Part shown: positions 33,082 to 44,538 of the stretch, one piece after another
Position numbering within the stretch: position 1 is the stretch's first letter
Layout: each line of letters starts with the position of its first letter
Source: Botrytis cinerea B05.10
Taxonomy: Eukaryota; Ascomycota; Leotiomycetes; Helotiales; Sclerotiniaceae
Assembly: GCF_000143535.2 (NCBI RefSeq)
Contig: NC_037319.1
Location: 124,001 to 188,000, forward strand
DNA length: 64,000 bases
Direction of reading: 5' to 3'
The notes under the pieces: model-generated
The model's input: only the letters and a program-made list of their open reading frames with translations
Databases searched by the model: none
Told to the model about the DNA's origin: nothing
Position numbers and translations under genes: made by a program

Positions 33082-34759
33082 CTACAAATAAACACTCATC
33101 CCCTTCTCGCTAACCACAAACTCACACCCAAAATTAAATTCCTCTTCATATTCCAGCAACTCCTTCAATATATTACCCCTCGGATCCTCTTTATCATCCA
33201 GCTTATCCTTCACATGAATAAGGATAATCTTAACACCCATCAGGACATCTATACGGAAAGTTCTCCGGTGTGATAAAATACTATTAGCCGAAGTAGCCAG
33301 AGGCGGATGAGATTTCTTATCTTTCTCCCTGGTCACGAACGATTTCCTCAACAAATCGCTACTGTCCGTCGGATGAGCATCTCTCACAGCACGGTCAGTC
33401 CCACGTTTCCGATACGCGAGATCCTCTCTACATTTCTCCGTCTCGACGGCGAGAACTTTCAATTCTTCAACGACGTAGCGCGGTGTTAGATGTCCGAATA
33501 ATAAATCATCCGGTCGGCTATCATCATACGAACATTCGATAAAAATCCCCTTGAGTATTCCAGCTGCGATTTTGGGAGCAGCGTCTTGCCATACTTGCTT
33601 GTTGCGTGGGAAGAGAGAAAGTGAATCGGGTTCTACGTCTCCCCAAATGAGAATTTCATTACCAGATGCAATGTCGTGAATGAAGCAGGCAGAACTGGTG
33701 TACGCGCGGGCAGGATCAGTGTTGAAATTGAGACCTTCTGATGAAATCTGGGGTATGGTGATCGGGGAGTAGTGGGTGCGGTGAGAGTGGGTACCGGATC
33801 TTTGGGGTGGAGTGAGAGGACTACTGCTTTCGTTGGAGTGATTGGTTCCTAGTTGATCTAGAAACGAAGCAATTTTTAGTAAATTGTGGAGGTGAAAGGC
33901 AAAAAGAAAGCGATGAAGATTGATACGTAGTTTAATAAAACTAACATCCAATCCGCAATCAGATATTCTCAAAAAAAAAGTAAAACGGGGGATACATACA
34001 AGGAAAGTTTCCAATGCAAGGTCCGTGGCTAACAGCCCAAGACTTAACGGCCAGTCCTTCTACAATCTCCATATAACCTTTCGTAGCACCATCTCCTAAA
34101 ACCGACGAACCCCCCGAAATTAACCTCGTGAAAGTTACCAATCCCACTCCCCCATTCTCATCCGACAAATTCGGCCAGATAACATCATTAAAGATATGGT
34201 CTTTCAGTGCCTCAATCGTACTCGCCAATCCAGCAATTTTTCTCGGCTTAGAACTAGGACTGGCGGTGCTAATTACCCCGCCTGAGATATGATCAAGATG
34301 CGGATGAGTGATGAGATGAGCCCCAACCAGATTACGCGCTATATGAGCAGCATTTGCCCTGGTACTTTTAAACGGAAGTTTGAGGTCTGCGAGTACCCCT
34401 TCTTTTAGTAAATATGGTCGTTCGGTTGTTAAAGGTTTGTGGTCTTGGAGAAGTCGGTCGATAGCCGAGAGGTGGATTCCGGCATCTACAGCCAAAACGG
34501 ACCCTTTACTCCACCCTAAAGATACTGATCGTACTAGTAATGCGGTACAATCATCTTCCAAAGGGCCTCCACTTGCTCCCTATTGTTATTGATTATTAGC
34601 ATTTTCCCTAGCAAATGCTACGCTTCAGATCATAAACCCGCATAAAACTGTTTGAAGCAACCTTACAGGTCTTGGTGATAGCAGTAGATACTCAAATCCA
34701 ACAGAGAGGCTTTAAATCAAACTAGCAAGGCTTCTTACTTCAAAGACAAAATGAAACAT
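33082..34759 (-). CDS. pde1: Class II (PDE1-type) low-affinity 3',5'-cyclic-nucleotide phosphodiesterase
   Basis: Metallo-beta-lactamase-fold enzyme hydrolysing cAMP, so a negative regulator of the cAMP-PKA pathway. Exons on the minus strand: 34759-34739 (21 nt), 34579-34000, 33857-33082; 458 residues. Metal-site signature THPHLDHISGG sits in exon 2, followed by a second metal-ligand candidate SHG (WAVSHGPCIGN). Further family blocks are SSACFIHDIASGNEILIWGDVEPDS, shown in parts, and IECSYDDSRPDDLLFGHLTPRYVVEELK with the final conserved His. The first exon is a micro-exon giving MFHFVFE that joins to GASGGPLEDDCTALLVRS in phase 0, matching the usual Gly-rich N-terminus of the family. The splice FPYQLGTNHS joins exons 2 and 3. 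The middle Ser/Thr/Pro/His stretch around 190-220 is a variable loop. Confidence 0.88.
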
Positions 34760-36377
34760 TCGAACCCTTTCCCTTGCACGAAGATATCTTGAAAATGCTG
34801 CATTAAATCCACGTGACTTTCGACCAAAAGACCTCAAAACGGTAAATACCCACTCAAACTTGAGTATGTATATGTATGCACCCGCATCCGAACAAAGCCA
34901 TTCAACCGGCACCATCAATCAAATGCCACCCACCCACCCATCCATCCAGCACAGGAAAGCTTCAAACCAAGCTTCAAATGCATGTAATGACAAACCTACC
35001 ATCCCTCCTTCATGCAGTCTCCCGCTTTGCATATTCAGAAAGAACGGATACAAACAAAACAGAACAAAACAAAACAAACATTACAAGAACAGTCAAAATA
35101 GAAACAAGCGTCGGAATATTACTTACCAGAACAATAACCTGCATAGAATTCCCAGCGGGAGCTCTACCTTCCATGCTTGCTTATTTTCTCGTTCTCTTAT
35201 TCGTTTCCCTCGATGGCGAGTTCTTTCAAACCAGCCAATCAAGAAATATACGTATCAAGACGTTGCTCGAAAGAAAAACAAATCGAGGAACAATTAAGTA
35301 GTCGCGGTAGATATAGCAATGGCAATACAGCCGCTCCCGTATCTTCGTCTAGCAATACAGCAACAGTATCCGGACGTATGTATGTTGTGACCGAAGAAGA
35401 GAAGCAGAACTTCTCGTCGGCTTTTTAACTTTTTTTCTTTCCCTTCCTCTTCCCTTCCGTCTCCTATCCTCTTTGTTTTCTCTTTCGCTGCATTCCAATT
35501 TCTTTGTGCTTTGTGATCTTTCGCACACGAGTATGGCGAGGGGATCTGCTAGAGTTTCTTTGTTCCGAGAGATGAGACTTGTCCAGGCTTTCCATAAACG
35601 GACGCGCAACGGTAGGTTCCACGTGATATTTAGGGGGTGCATTAGTTGGATATTCTGATGATGAATTTTGGACCTGTACGATATATATTGCGTTACACAT
35701 GTCTATAAGATGGGAATGAGATTTCCTACTCTCACCAATTCTAATTCATATTTGTAGCATTAAAATTCACAATCCATATCTCAATTCGGGAAACCCGAAA
35801 CCGAGAGTCGGGCCTCGGGATCGCCGTCAATACACTACTGCAACTATTTGATGCATAAATGTGAGACATGCAAGTCGCATCACCGACTAGACTACAAGCA
35901 GAATCATGATTATTGCATGTAAGCTTGAGGCTCCTCGAGCCGTTTACTATACATTTGTAGGTAGAAAACATGTTCACAGCTCTCGTGTCAACCATTATGT
36001 GGCAAGTCTAATCCATCTACAAATACCTTCGCCTGGGCAAATACGTATCAGTAACTATCTCATCTCGTTTCGTTTCATTTACAAATATTCAGAAGTTCAG
36101 GCGCATTGATAATAGTACTTTTATTTATATCTCGTTGTTTCTTGAACCAAGTGCTTTGCTCCATCCATGATCTCGCTCTTCCAAATTCTATCAATCCATG
36201 CAATATATAGTCCAGGTCTAGGATATTATCGCCCAAAAAAACATTCATAAGGGGAGTCAAGTCCCTTGTATTCATCCTCTCTCTCTAAGAATCACACTTC
36301 CTCTCTACCTATCTCGTCCCCAATATAGATCCACATACGCCTCAGCTGCGCCCTCCCCCCAAGTTTTCTCAATCACT
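34760..36377. other. Intergenic region with one weak small ORF
   Basis: Upstream of pde1 and downstream of cps1. It contains ACAAAACAAAAC repeats (about 35045-35075) and a CT-rich stretch (35430-35500). Long low-complexity frames at 34860-35301 are rejected; one small frame is listed separately. Confidence 0.5.
35213..35428 (+). CDS. Small hypothetical protein, tentative
   Basis: A 71-codon frame beginning MASSFKPANQEIYVSRR and ending YVVTEEEKQNFSSAF. Composition is balanced, with acidic, basic and polar residues and no simple-sequence bias, unlike surrounding shadows. No signal peptide, membrane helix or known motif. It could be a terminal exon of a longer gene or a small conserved protein. 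I do not recognise it. Confidence 0.35.
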   Translation: MASSFKPANQEIYVSRRCSKEKQIEEQLSSRGRYSNGNTAAPVSSSSNTATVSGRMYVVTEEEKQNFSSAF

Positions 36378-39300
36378 TTATTGATTAGCCCGATTGTAAT
36401 GCATTAGAGTATCCTTCCAGTCATCATCGTCATCCATATTATGAACTCTCAAACCCCCAAACCCTCCCGCTCTCTGTGCACCTCCTTGCTGCTGCTGACT
36501 CGGCAAACTCCACTGATCATTCCCTCCGCCACTTGGTCCACCTACATCCATCCCCATATCCATTCCCGGTTTTGGACCAATCACTGGAGGTTCACCAGCG
36601 TTAGGTCCAAATCCTGGGACTACAAATTCAGAATACGGATTATCGAAATTGATATTTCCACCATCAAAATTATGACCCGACATCTCGAAGTGATTTGGTT
36701 GTAGATTTGCAGGAGGTGTATCATCATGATTTCTCATGCCGTAGTTAACTTCATGGGATGATCTCATTGAAGGTTCATCATAATTATCCGCTGGCATTTC
36801 TGATATTCCAGTTGGGAGAGGAGCAAAGCTGTGTTGTGAAACGGCACGCTGACGCTCGCGTTCCTGTTCTTCAACAATCTGAGGAGCAGGTTCAACATTA
36901 CGAAGACTACTGGCAATTACGCTGCCATTTCGGACACTAGGGATGCCACTTCGTGGCTCCATTGTTTCTGTAACATCCGAAAGACCCCCTTCGGCATCTC
37001 GGATACCGAATTGTGCCATTGTACGCATTTTGCGTGTGACCCAAGTAGCTAGAATCTTACCTCTTTGCTTTTCTCCCAGTCTAGATCTAGGGAAATCGCC
37101 TTTGTTGACAAAAGCAACGATATCGACGACGATTTGATGCTCGTTAAGGATGGCGTTTACGATGACGGGTACGATGGAGGCAAGGTACGATTTCCTGCCT
37201 ACTTCTACAAGTACAACAATAAGCCCACCTGCTTGAAATACAGCACTAAACTTCATTAGTCTCTAAGAATTTTGTAGAACGATGGGGGGGGGAACTTACG
37301 ATCCTCCAGGAACAATGTTACGATGGCATTTCTCAATAGAACTCTCAATGTCCATAGGGAAATGACTCAGGCCGTTGATTTCGAATGTTTCTCCAACACT
37401 ACCCAGAACGAATAGTACTTGCATTTCGACTTGTGCACCATTTGGTCCTATAGGTCGACTAACATTGTGCAAAAAGCCTAAATCTCCGGTTCGAACATAT
37501 TGTACATTTGGATCACCGTCGACAGTACGCCCATCAAATCTTTCCGAGTCAAAAGCATCTTTAGACCCATAGAAAGCTCTGACGCATGCCTCTGACTCTA
37601 CCCAAATTTCACCATATTCGCCTTCGTGGCAAAGACAACGACTTTCTGGGTTGACAATGGCTATTTGAGTCGATACAGGCACCATACCAGAATCTTGAAC
37701 CATGAGAGCTTTGGGATTAGATTCTGGATCGACAGGATAGATCATACCTCTGCGCAAGGCTTGAGTATCTAGCCACAGCTCAATTGGCTCAATACACATG
37801 TATGAACGAGATGCTATCATCGGATTCAAAACGTGTGAATAAACCGTATTAATCGCGGTGCGATCTAAACCAGTCGCAGCAAAATGGAGGCGTACTTTTT
37901 GGAAAACGTCAACCCTAGGTCTTCCCTCGGCAGAAATCATCATGTTTTTTAATTCATGAAGAGTAAATCCCTTGCCTGGCATGACGGCCATCGCATGATC
38001 AAGCATTTGTGGTGTGGCATAAGTATCTTTGATCTTGTACCGCGATAGAGTTAAGAACAACGATACTGGATTTTGCGCAAATTCGACAGGAGAGACCAGG
38101 TAAGTTGGTGCCCCAACAAAAATACCCATCAGAACACTGTGGATGAAACCTAAACCGGTTGTACTTCTCACACAACCCAAAACAGGTCTCGAGCTTGTCA
38201 TTTGACAAGTCTCTTTTTGTACTTTGCACATACCCATGATTGTATCATGACCTAATTGTACAGCGATCCTACGTTGATCAGGAGTCCAATATGTCCAGAC
38301 AAGGGCTGGATATCCTGGTTGAACCCAGCCTGGTAACATCGTAAGGCCAAGATCTCTGCAGCCACTGTTTTGCTTGGGTGGTTTTGAAGTATTATATATG
38401 CTTGGTACTGATACCTTAAGAACGTGTGCTGATTGTTTAAGATGCTGCGAAACTGCCTTTTGTTTCATTAGATGGTCGACATCTTGGTTGACCAAAACTG
38501 CCTTCACACGGTAATCTGAGACCATATGTAAAAATGCCGGTGCATCTTCGTTCAGTCGATTCTGATCAAGAGGAGCCATGGGTATGGCTGTTGCTCCTAA
38601 GCAAAAACATGCATGTGTTGCATAGACAAAATCTTCTGAATGCGTGTACATGAGTATCAAATGATCGCCATGCCTTATCTTGACCTTATTCTTGAGGTAC
38701 ATAGCTACAGCAGCCACTTTTGTGTCGAATTTCTTCCAGGTAATTCCTTTTCCTTCTTTACCTCGGCCGTCTATAGTGCAATAGGATAATTCATCAGCTT
38801 GTCGAGCCACGCGCCATTGCAATAAGTCGACTATGCTTAAGAAGTTGTTAAGAGGTGTAGACGTCCGGTCATCAATTACAACTTCGCGACGATCAATTCC
38901 GGAATATTGTTTGTCGCCAGGAGATAATATATCTTCACGAGCTTGCGCAGCTAGTGGTGACCATATGCCGCCGATTGGATCCACACCAATAGGTAGATTA
39001 AGTACAGCGCGCTCGACTCCAAATTTAACATGCACGCAAGGAAGATTACCAAGATCAAACTCTCGACGACAAAGCATGTTACCAATCTCTCTTCGCCCAC
39101 ACTTCAAAACCTTCGGGAGTGTATTTGGTGCTGTAATCATAACACAATAGACTCTCAAGTGGTGCTCTTGCATCAAGACTTCCATGCATCTTTCTGATAG
39201 TGAGTCCAGAAGCGCAGTATCGAGTTGGCGTGGAGGTCCACCAGAAGTAGCAGGTGCTGTTGACGCTGAGGGAGACTCTAATAGAACTATCGGAAGATGT

Positions 39301-42265
39301 TCATCATTGACGAAAACATCAAATGCTGAACAATCGTAAATTTTAGGCACATTCTTCATGATGCTCACAATTATATGCTGCACAAAGAAGTATCGATGTT
39401 CTGCAATTTCGTGACCATGCTCAACCCATTCAACCTTCTGACGAAGACGATCCTCATACAGACCAAGAACGAAGATCTTGCCCTCGATTACAGTCCCGAG
39501 AAGTCCTGTTCGAAGGAATTCTGGCTCTACCATCATTGGGGTTGGATCTCCTTGTTCGAATTTGTATGGTCGCGCATGGAAGATTTGTTCTGTGTGCTTT
39601 GGTAAGGCCCAGAAGCCCCCTGACAACGATGGGGAGTCTACCCAAATTTCTCCCACCGAATGTGGCGAAGCTAAAAGACCAGTTTCGGGATCAACTACTG
39701 CCAAGGTTGCATCAGGTATTGGGAAACCAAAAGCACCACAACGGACTGTCCCTGGTTCGCTACTAGCTTTCTTGCGAGCTTCTTCGCCGATAGCGACCAC
39801 AACAACTTCATTGGTTTTGAGCGCTTCCCGATCCAGAAGAACTTCACTTAATTCTGTTCTCCCTTTTTGTTCGGCAGGAGCTACTGTTCCGCCTCCTATA
39901 AGACTTCCGAAGCCGTTACCAGTTGTCTTTTCTTTCTCTTCAGATTTTTCCTCGATAGAATCTCCATCTGATCCAATGTCTAGTTTCAAAGGGCACCCCA
40001 TACGCTCTTCACCACCCAACCAATCTCGCATACTGATCACCATTCCTCCATGTTCTGGTAAACATAGCATAGGAGCGACTAATTCTCGTGCTCGAGGATT
40101 TCGCATTGGTCGTAGCCATCGATCTGCTAGAACTTCGTGGAATTCGCTGTCGACTGTCAAAGTATCTATCAGGCATAACCTGACATTTTGAAAGTTTGGC
40201 TCCATTCCCTTTTTGAAATTTCGTGTCGTCATGGGATCTTGCTGGTAATTATAAGCTGCCCGTTTTAGACCTGGGTAATCGGCTACCATGAGGGTTGCTC
40301 TGTATTTTGTGATAAGATGCGCATAGAGACCAGGCGTCTCAACAGCCTTACTTTCAAGCCAGACAGTTGTGTGGCCACCGTATACAGTCAATAAGACACC
40401 CAGAATCATACCAATACCTTGTCGTGGGTCTAGATAAGAGAGTAGGATCTCACCACGACTGCTACCGCCAGCCATTAATCTTCCGCTTTTATCTCTTAAT
40501 TCGGGGTTGAAAGTGTCGCCATGCCCTCCAACCGGCACTGTTGATATGATAGCACTGAGACATGCCATCTGATGCATGATTGTTCGATGGCTCATCACTA
40601 CACCGCGGAGATCGCCCGTGGGGGCTCGGGAAAATTCAATATAAGCCAAATCGGGAACTGTCAAAGGTGGTGCATCATCCTTTTTCTTTGGATGCCAGCT
40701 TCCAAACTCATTGGTTTTCCACCATTCTACCCCTCTTGGCCAATTGAGCTTCTGTGTCGTAATATCTCGCTGGAAAGTTTTCAAATTGTTGTCAGTGGTC
40801 AGTGCAAGATGTGCTTGTGTAGAGGTAAGGATCGTATTAAGTTTAGCATAATCGTCAAGATCATTAATAGGGACTGCCACTACTCCAGCAATAAAACATC
40901 CAAGCAGAGCAATGGCAAATTCGATGATTTCGGATTCGCGATATATCAATGCGACTCGATCACCTCTGTAAAGAGAACTCTTATCTCTGATTACTTGAGC
41001 AACTTTCTCGGCTCGGCTAGTAAGTTTCTCCCAAGTTATAGAAGCAATCTCTTTTCCTTTATTGTCCAACACCCAGTACGCCGGCATCTTTGCCCTCGCC
41101 TTTCCCCGATGCCTTAACACGGCTGCAATATTGTCGAATTTGGACATAGGAGTATTTTTATCATGTGGATCGTAAACAGCGAACGGTACATCTCGAGGTT
41201 CAAGGGGCATCTGATATTCTAGGGCAGCCGGAGGGGGTAAATCGCTGGTGGTCAGCATCGGTGGTGCCATTGCCGCTGTTGGAGAGAATGCGTCACTAGA
41301 AGAATATCGATGTGGCCCTCCACCATAGGAAACTGGTCCATTAATGTCGTATCCTTGTTGTCCTGCAAAATCAGAGAAATATCCCTGTTGCGATTCCCCA
41401 AGCATGGTGCCATGAGAATCCATCATCGGACCTCCATTTGGATCGTAGATTTCTCCCGGATGTTCCACATACCCAGTTTGGTGTGCCGGATTAAAAGCAT
41501 AATTTGTGCCAGAAGCCATTGATCCTATTCTCATACTTGGCTCATTTGGACGGTCTTGTTGGTAGTCCCCAGTTGCTGGAGAGCCGGGCTGATATGCGGA
41601 GTTCTGGCTATAAGAGCTATGCCTTTGGGTGGGATTATGTACTGCCAGTCTTAAATCTTGAGGTCTACCGGCGTATGAAAAGGTTCGCCCATCTTGCGCT
41701 CGGTTGGCTCCAAAGCTTCCTACATCACTCGCCATTGTCGCTGTTCGGCCGGAAAGTTGTGATGAGCCATAGTTTTGTGAGGGGTAGAAATCGCTCCCAC
41801 TTGCGGTGTTTGAGTTCGAATTGAGGGCAGCAAGCGATGCCGAGCGCGAACCATCATTCGAGGGATGTATGCTGTCATCAGGAGCATGTATGCGCAGCCC
41901 TTTTAGTTCCGCAGATATCGTCGAAGGTCCCATATATTGTGAAAGTAGAAATGTGCGTCGCTTTTGATACCTGTGTTGGAGTAATCAGAACCGTGATCTG
42001 GCATTGAATGATTCTAGCACAGCTTTGGGAAAACTTACCCCTTCTCTGTGATATCCCCTTCCTAAAGCAAAAGTTGTATCAGCAATCTGGCTCTAGAATC
42101 CATCTAACCTATCCCGAAAAAAGACATCCTGCATGTATCTGGCACAAGAGCACACGCGACGCTGCTAAAAACAAGTCCCCCGTTGTTGGAAACGCCATAA
42201 CTAACCTCCAGCTCATGTTCCAATTCCTGCAGCTTTGCCTGCAATTCCGGGTTATTCTCCTCCAT
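36378..42265 (-). CDS. cps1: CPS1/DIP2-like protein with DMAP1-binding and two adenylate-forming-like domains
   Basis: Exons on the minus strand: 42265-42206, 42061-42039 (23 nt), 41970-37300, 37245-36378; 1873 residues. The first three exons assemble the DMAP1-binding helix pair: MEENNPELQAKLQELEHELE, then EGDITEKGYQKRRTFLLSQY. A Ser/Asn/Gly-rich linker follows, then two fatty-acyl-AMP-ligase-like domains (about 300-880 and 1064-1600), seen from ITWEKLTSRAEKVAQVIRD, FSRAPTGDLRGVVMSH, ITWKKFDTKVAAVAMYL and YVRTGDLGFL. The C-terminus after PGGSAVFQAGGLIVV is a conserved tail, then a disordered Gln/Gly/Pro region ending DDDDDWKD. DIP2 controls specific diacylglycerol pools in yeast and animals. 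The Cochliobolus homologue CPS1 is a virulence factor. Whether the adenylation sites are active cannot be told here. No carrier or condensation domain is present, so it is not an NRPS. Confidence 0.93.
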
Positions 42266-44538
42266 CTTTGGTGCAAATTGTATGAAGCGGTATGAGCAAA
42301 CGAGGGTACAAGAAGTCGACAAGAAAGTCGCAAAATTAAGGTTTCAAGGAGGGATTAAAGTATGGTATGTGGATAAAAACATGAAGCCTTGAGGCTTAGA
42401 TAGATAGAAGGGTAGAGAGCAGACAAGATGCAAACGATGGATGGTTACTCGAAAATGAAAATCAGCAGCAGAAGCATACTGAATAAGGATTGAGATCTTC
42501 ACACTTTCGTCATGCCCTGGTTTTCTATTCTACTCTGTGCCAATTCCAAATGGACCGACCGACCTACCGACCGTTGATGTTTGCACTCGTATAGTATAGT
42601 ACAGGGACTCGGGATTTCGGACAAATAGGCGCAAGTGTAAGAATAGCCGATCAGGTTGCCAGTCCAGTCAGCAGTCAAATGGGCGAGTGCTGTGTGGAGT
42701 GAAGTTGGGACATTTCCAGAAGAAGTGGGGAAGGGAAGGGAAGGGAAGGGAACAAACGACGGGCACGTGTTGGGTAGGGAGGGAGTGGTTCTCGTGACGT
42801 GATGTATATATTATATTATATTGTATTGTGGTATATTATGTGGTATATTATGTGATGTTATGGTATAGAATGTTATATGAGAGTATGTTATATGGTGGCG
42901 TGGTATATGATATCATCGCATAGTGTGATATTATATGTCAGAGGCAGACACAGCAGACTTTCTTCAACTGTTTATATGGGGAAAAGGTATGTATGTACCT
43001 ACTCACTGCATACATATGGCATCCTACCTACACATGGGGAATTTCACGTTGTTGAAGCCGATCAAAGAGACTGCTACTGGTGACTGGTGACTGTGTCTTA
43101 GACTGAACCAATCAAATTTCGGTGAGCTTCCATTCATCCTCAAGCCCATCCACATCGTTATCAAATTTATCACGTGATACACGTGATTCGAAGGATCTCA
43201 GGCTAACTCTGCACGGACCGCAACCCTTGAAAAGCTTTTTTAAATTCTTCTCATCTATAAATTTTGGTCACAAAGAACTTCCTCTTCCTTCCCATACTTT
43301 TCCAACAACCTTCAATATCAATCGCAGTACCTTCAACAATATGAGTTCATACTGTCGGGCTGTCCGCCCTTCAAGTATATCTTCGCTTCATTTTCAAATG
43401 CTGCAATCTTCACAATGGATCTATTCTATCCTTGCTGTGGCGGCGAAGCTCCCGTATTAACTTCGTCCATATTTGCGCCTTGAACGAACACAACCAGACT
43501 CTACTGATACATCCGGGAAACATCAATTGGAGCATTTACTAATAGGACTCCGACTTTTGATCATAAGATCTGTGCTATAGTGCTATTATCATGACTTATT
43601 CATTCATGTCCACAGTTCCTTCATTGTTGGTATGTCTATATTTATTCCATCTTTGTCCATAATTCCTTTCCCATTTTTGGTGACAACAACATGATGTTAC
43701 AAACAAGATACACAGACCTGTTCTGAACGGCCTTGTGCTGTATGTTGATTATCTTGGAGACCTTCTGATTATTGTTGTTCCAAACCTCATTCTGAGTTGC
43801 TTCATTCCTATAAATGAAATCCAAGCTAATTCTCAAAAGTTCAACTAGTAAATTTTGCATGGCAGTTCTTGCAACCCGTTTGATGGGTATCACAGCCGGC
43901 CAATTGCGTTTTCTGCTACAGATATCATAGTACTATATCGAGCCAGTACATACTGCAACTTGGAATCAAGTCTTTTTGATTCAACAGTATGGCTCAGTCA
44001 TATCAAGACCCTAGTTCTACATTGGTGCCATCTTGGCTATACAACAATCGAGCAGGTAGGTCGGAAGATCAAAGGAAACATCAAGATACCGAAAATATGG
44101 CCACAACAATGGATATGAGATCCGAGAGAAAACAATCTTGTCCCTCCTGTCAGCAGTGAAGGTATAAAGAAAATCACTGCTCTCCTTTGTTAGCCCAGTC
44201 AATTCCATTGTCGTCTTCTGGTGAACAACTGCTATACTTCACATCTCTTTGTAACTTCGAGAGCCCGCTCAACGGGCTCTTTGTCAATGTATATACAAAG
44301 AAACAACAATACAATCAATAAACAAAGCATCAACTTCAATACATAAGCTCGTTGACAATCCCTATTGTCCTCTCTTTTCTTTCCTCATATACAACTCCCA
44401 GTCTCATCTACAATCCTTCAAAAGCCTCAAACACTTCTCTAGCATTGCCTTTTGAGAAAATCCCCCACAAACGTAAACCTTTTAATACATTTACTACATT
44501 CAATCGATTTAGTACAGCTGAGCTGCTAAATAAACAAC
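42266..44538. other. Intergenic, promoter of cps1 and upstream region of the orphan gene
   Basis: Contains a GGGAA pentamer run (about 42730-42752), AT-rich TATATTATGTGG repeats (42810-42890), CACGTG-like boxes (43170-43185) and a perfect 7-bp hairpin GAGCCCG-CTCAA-CGGGCTC (44261-44279) followed by TTT. No convincing gene; a 112-codon frame at 43122-43460 is Ser/Phe-rich and doubtful. Confidence 0.5.

Noticed and set aside
34860..35301. Two overlapping ~140-codon open frames
   Set aside because: Composition biased to Pro/His/Asn/Thr/Lys from ACAAAAC and CCACCCAT repeats; no domain.
36378..42265. Nonribosomal peptide synthetase
   Set aside because: Two adenylate-forming-like domains but no carrier, condensation or thioesterase domain. 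The DMAP1-binding head identifies DIP2/CPS1.
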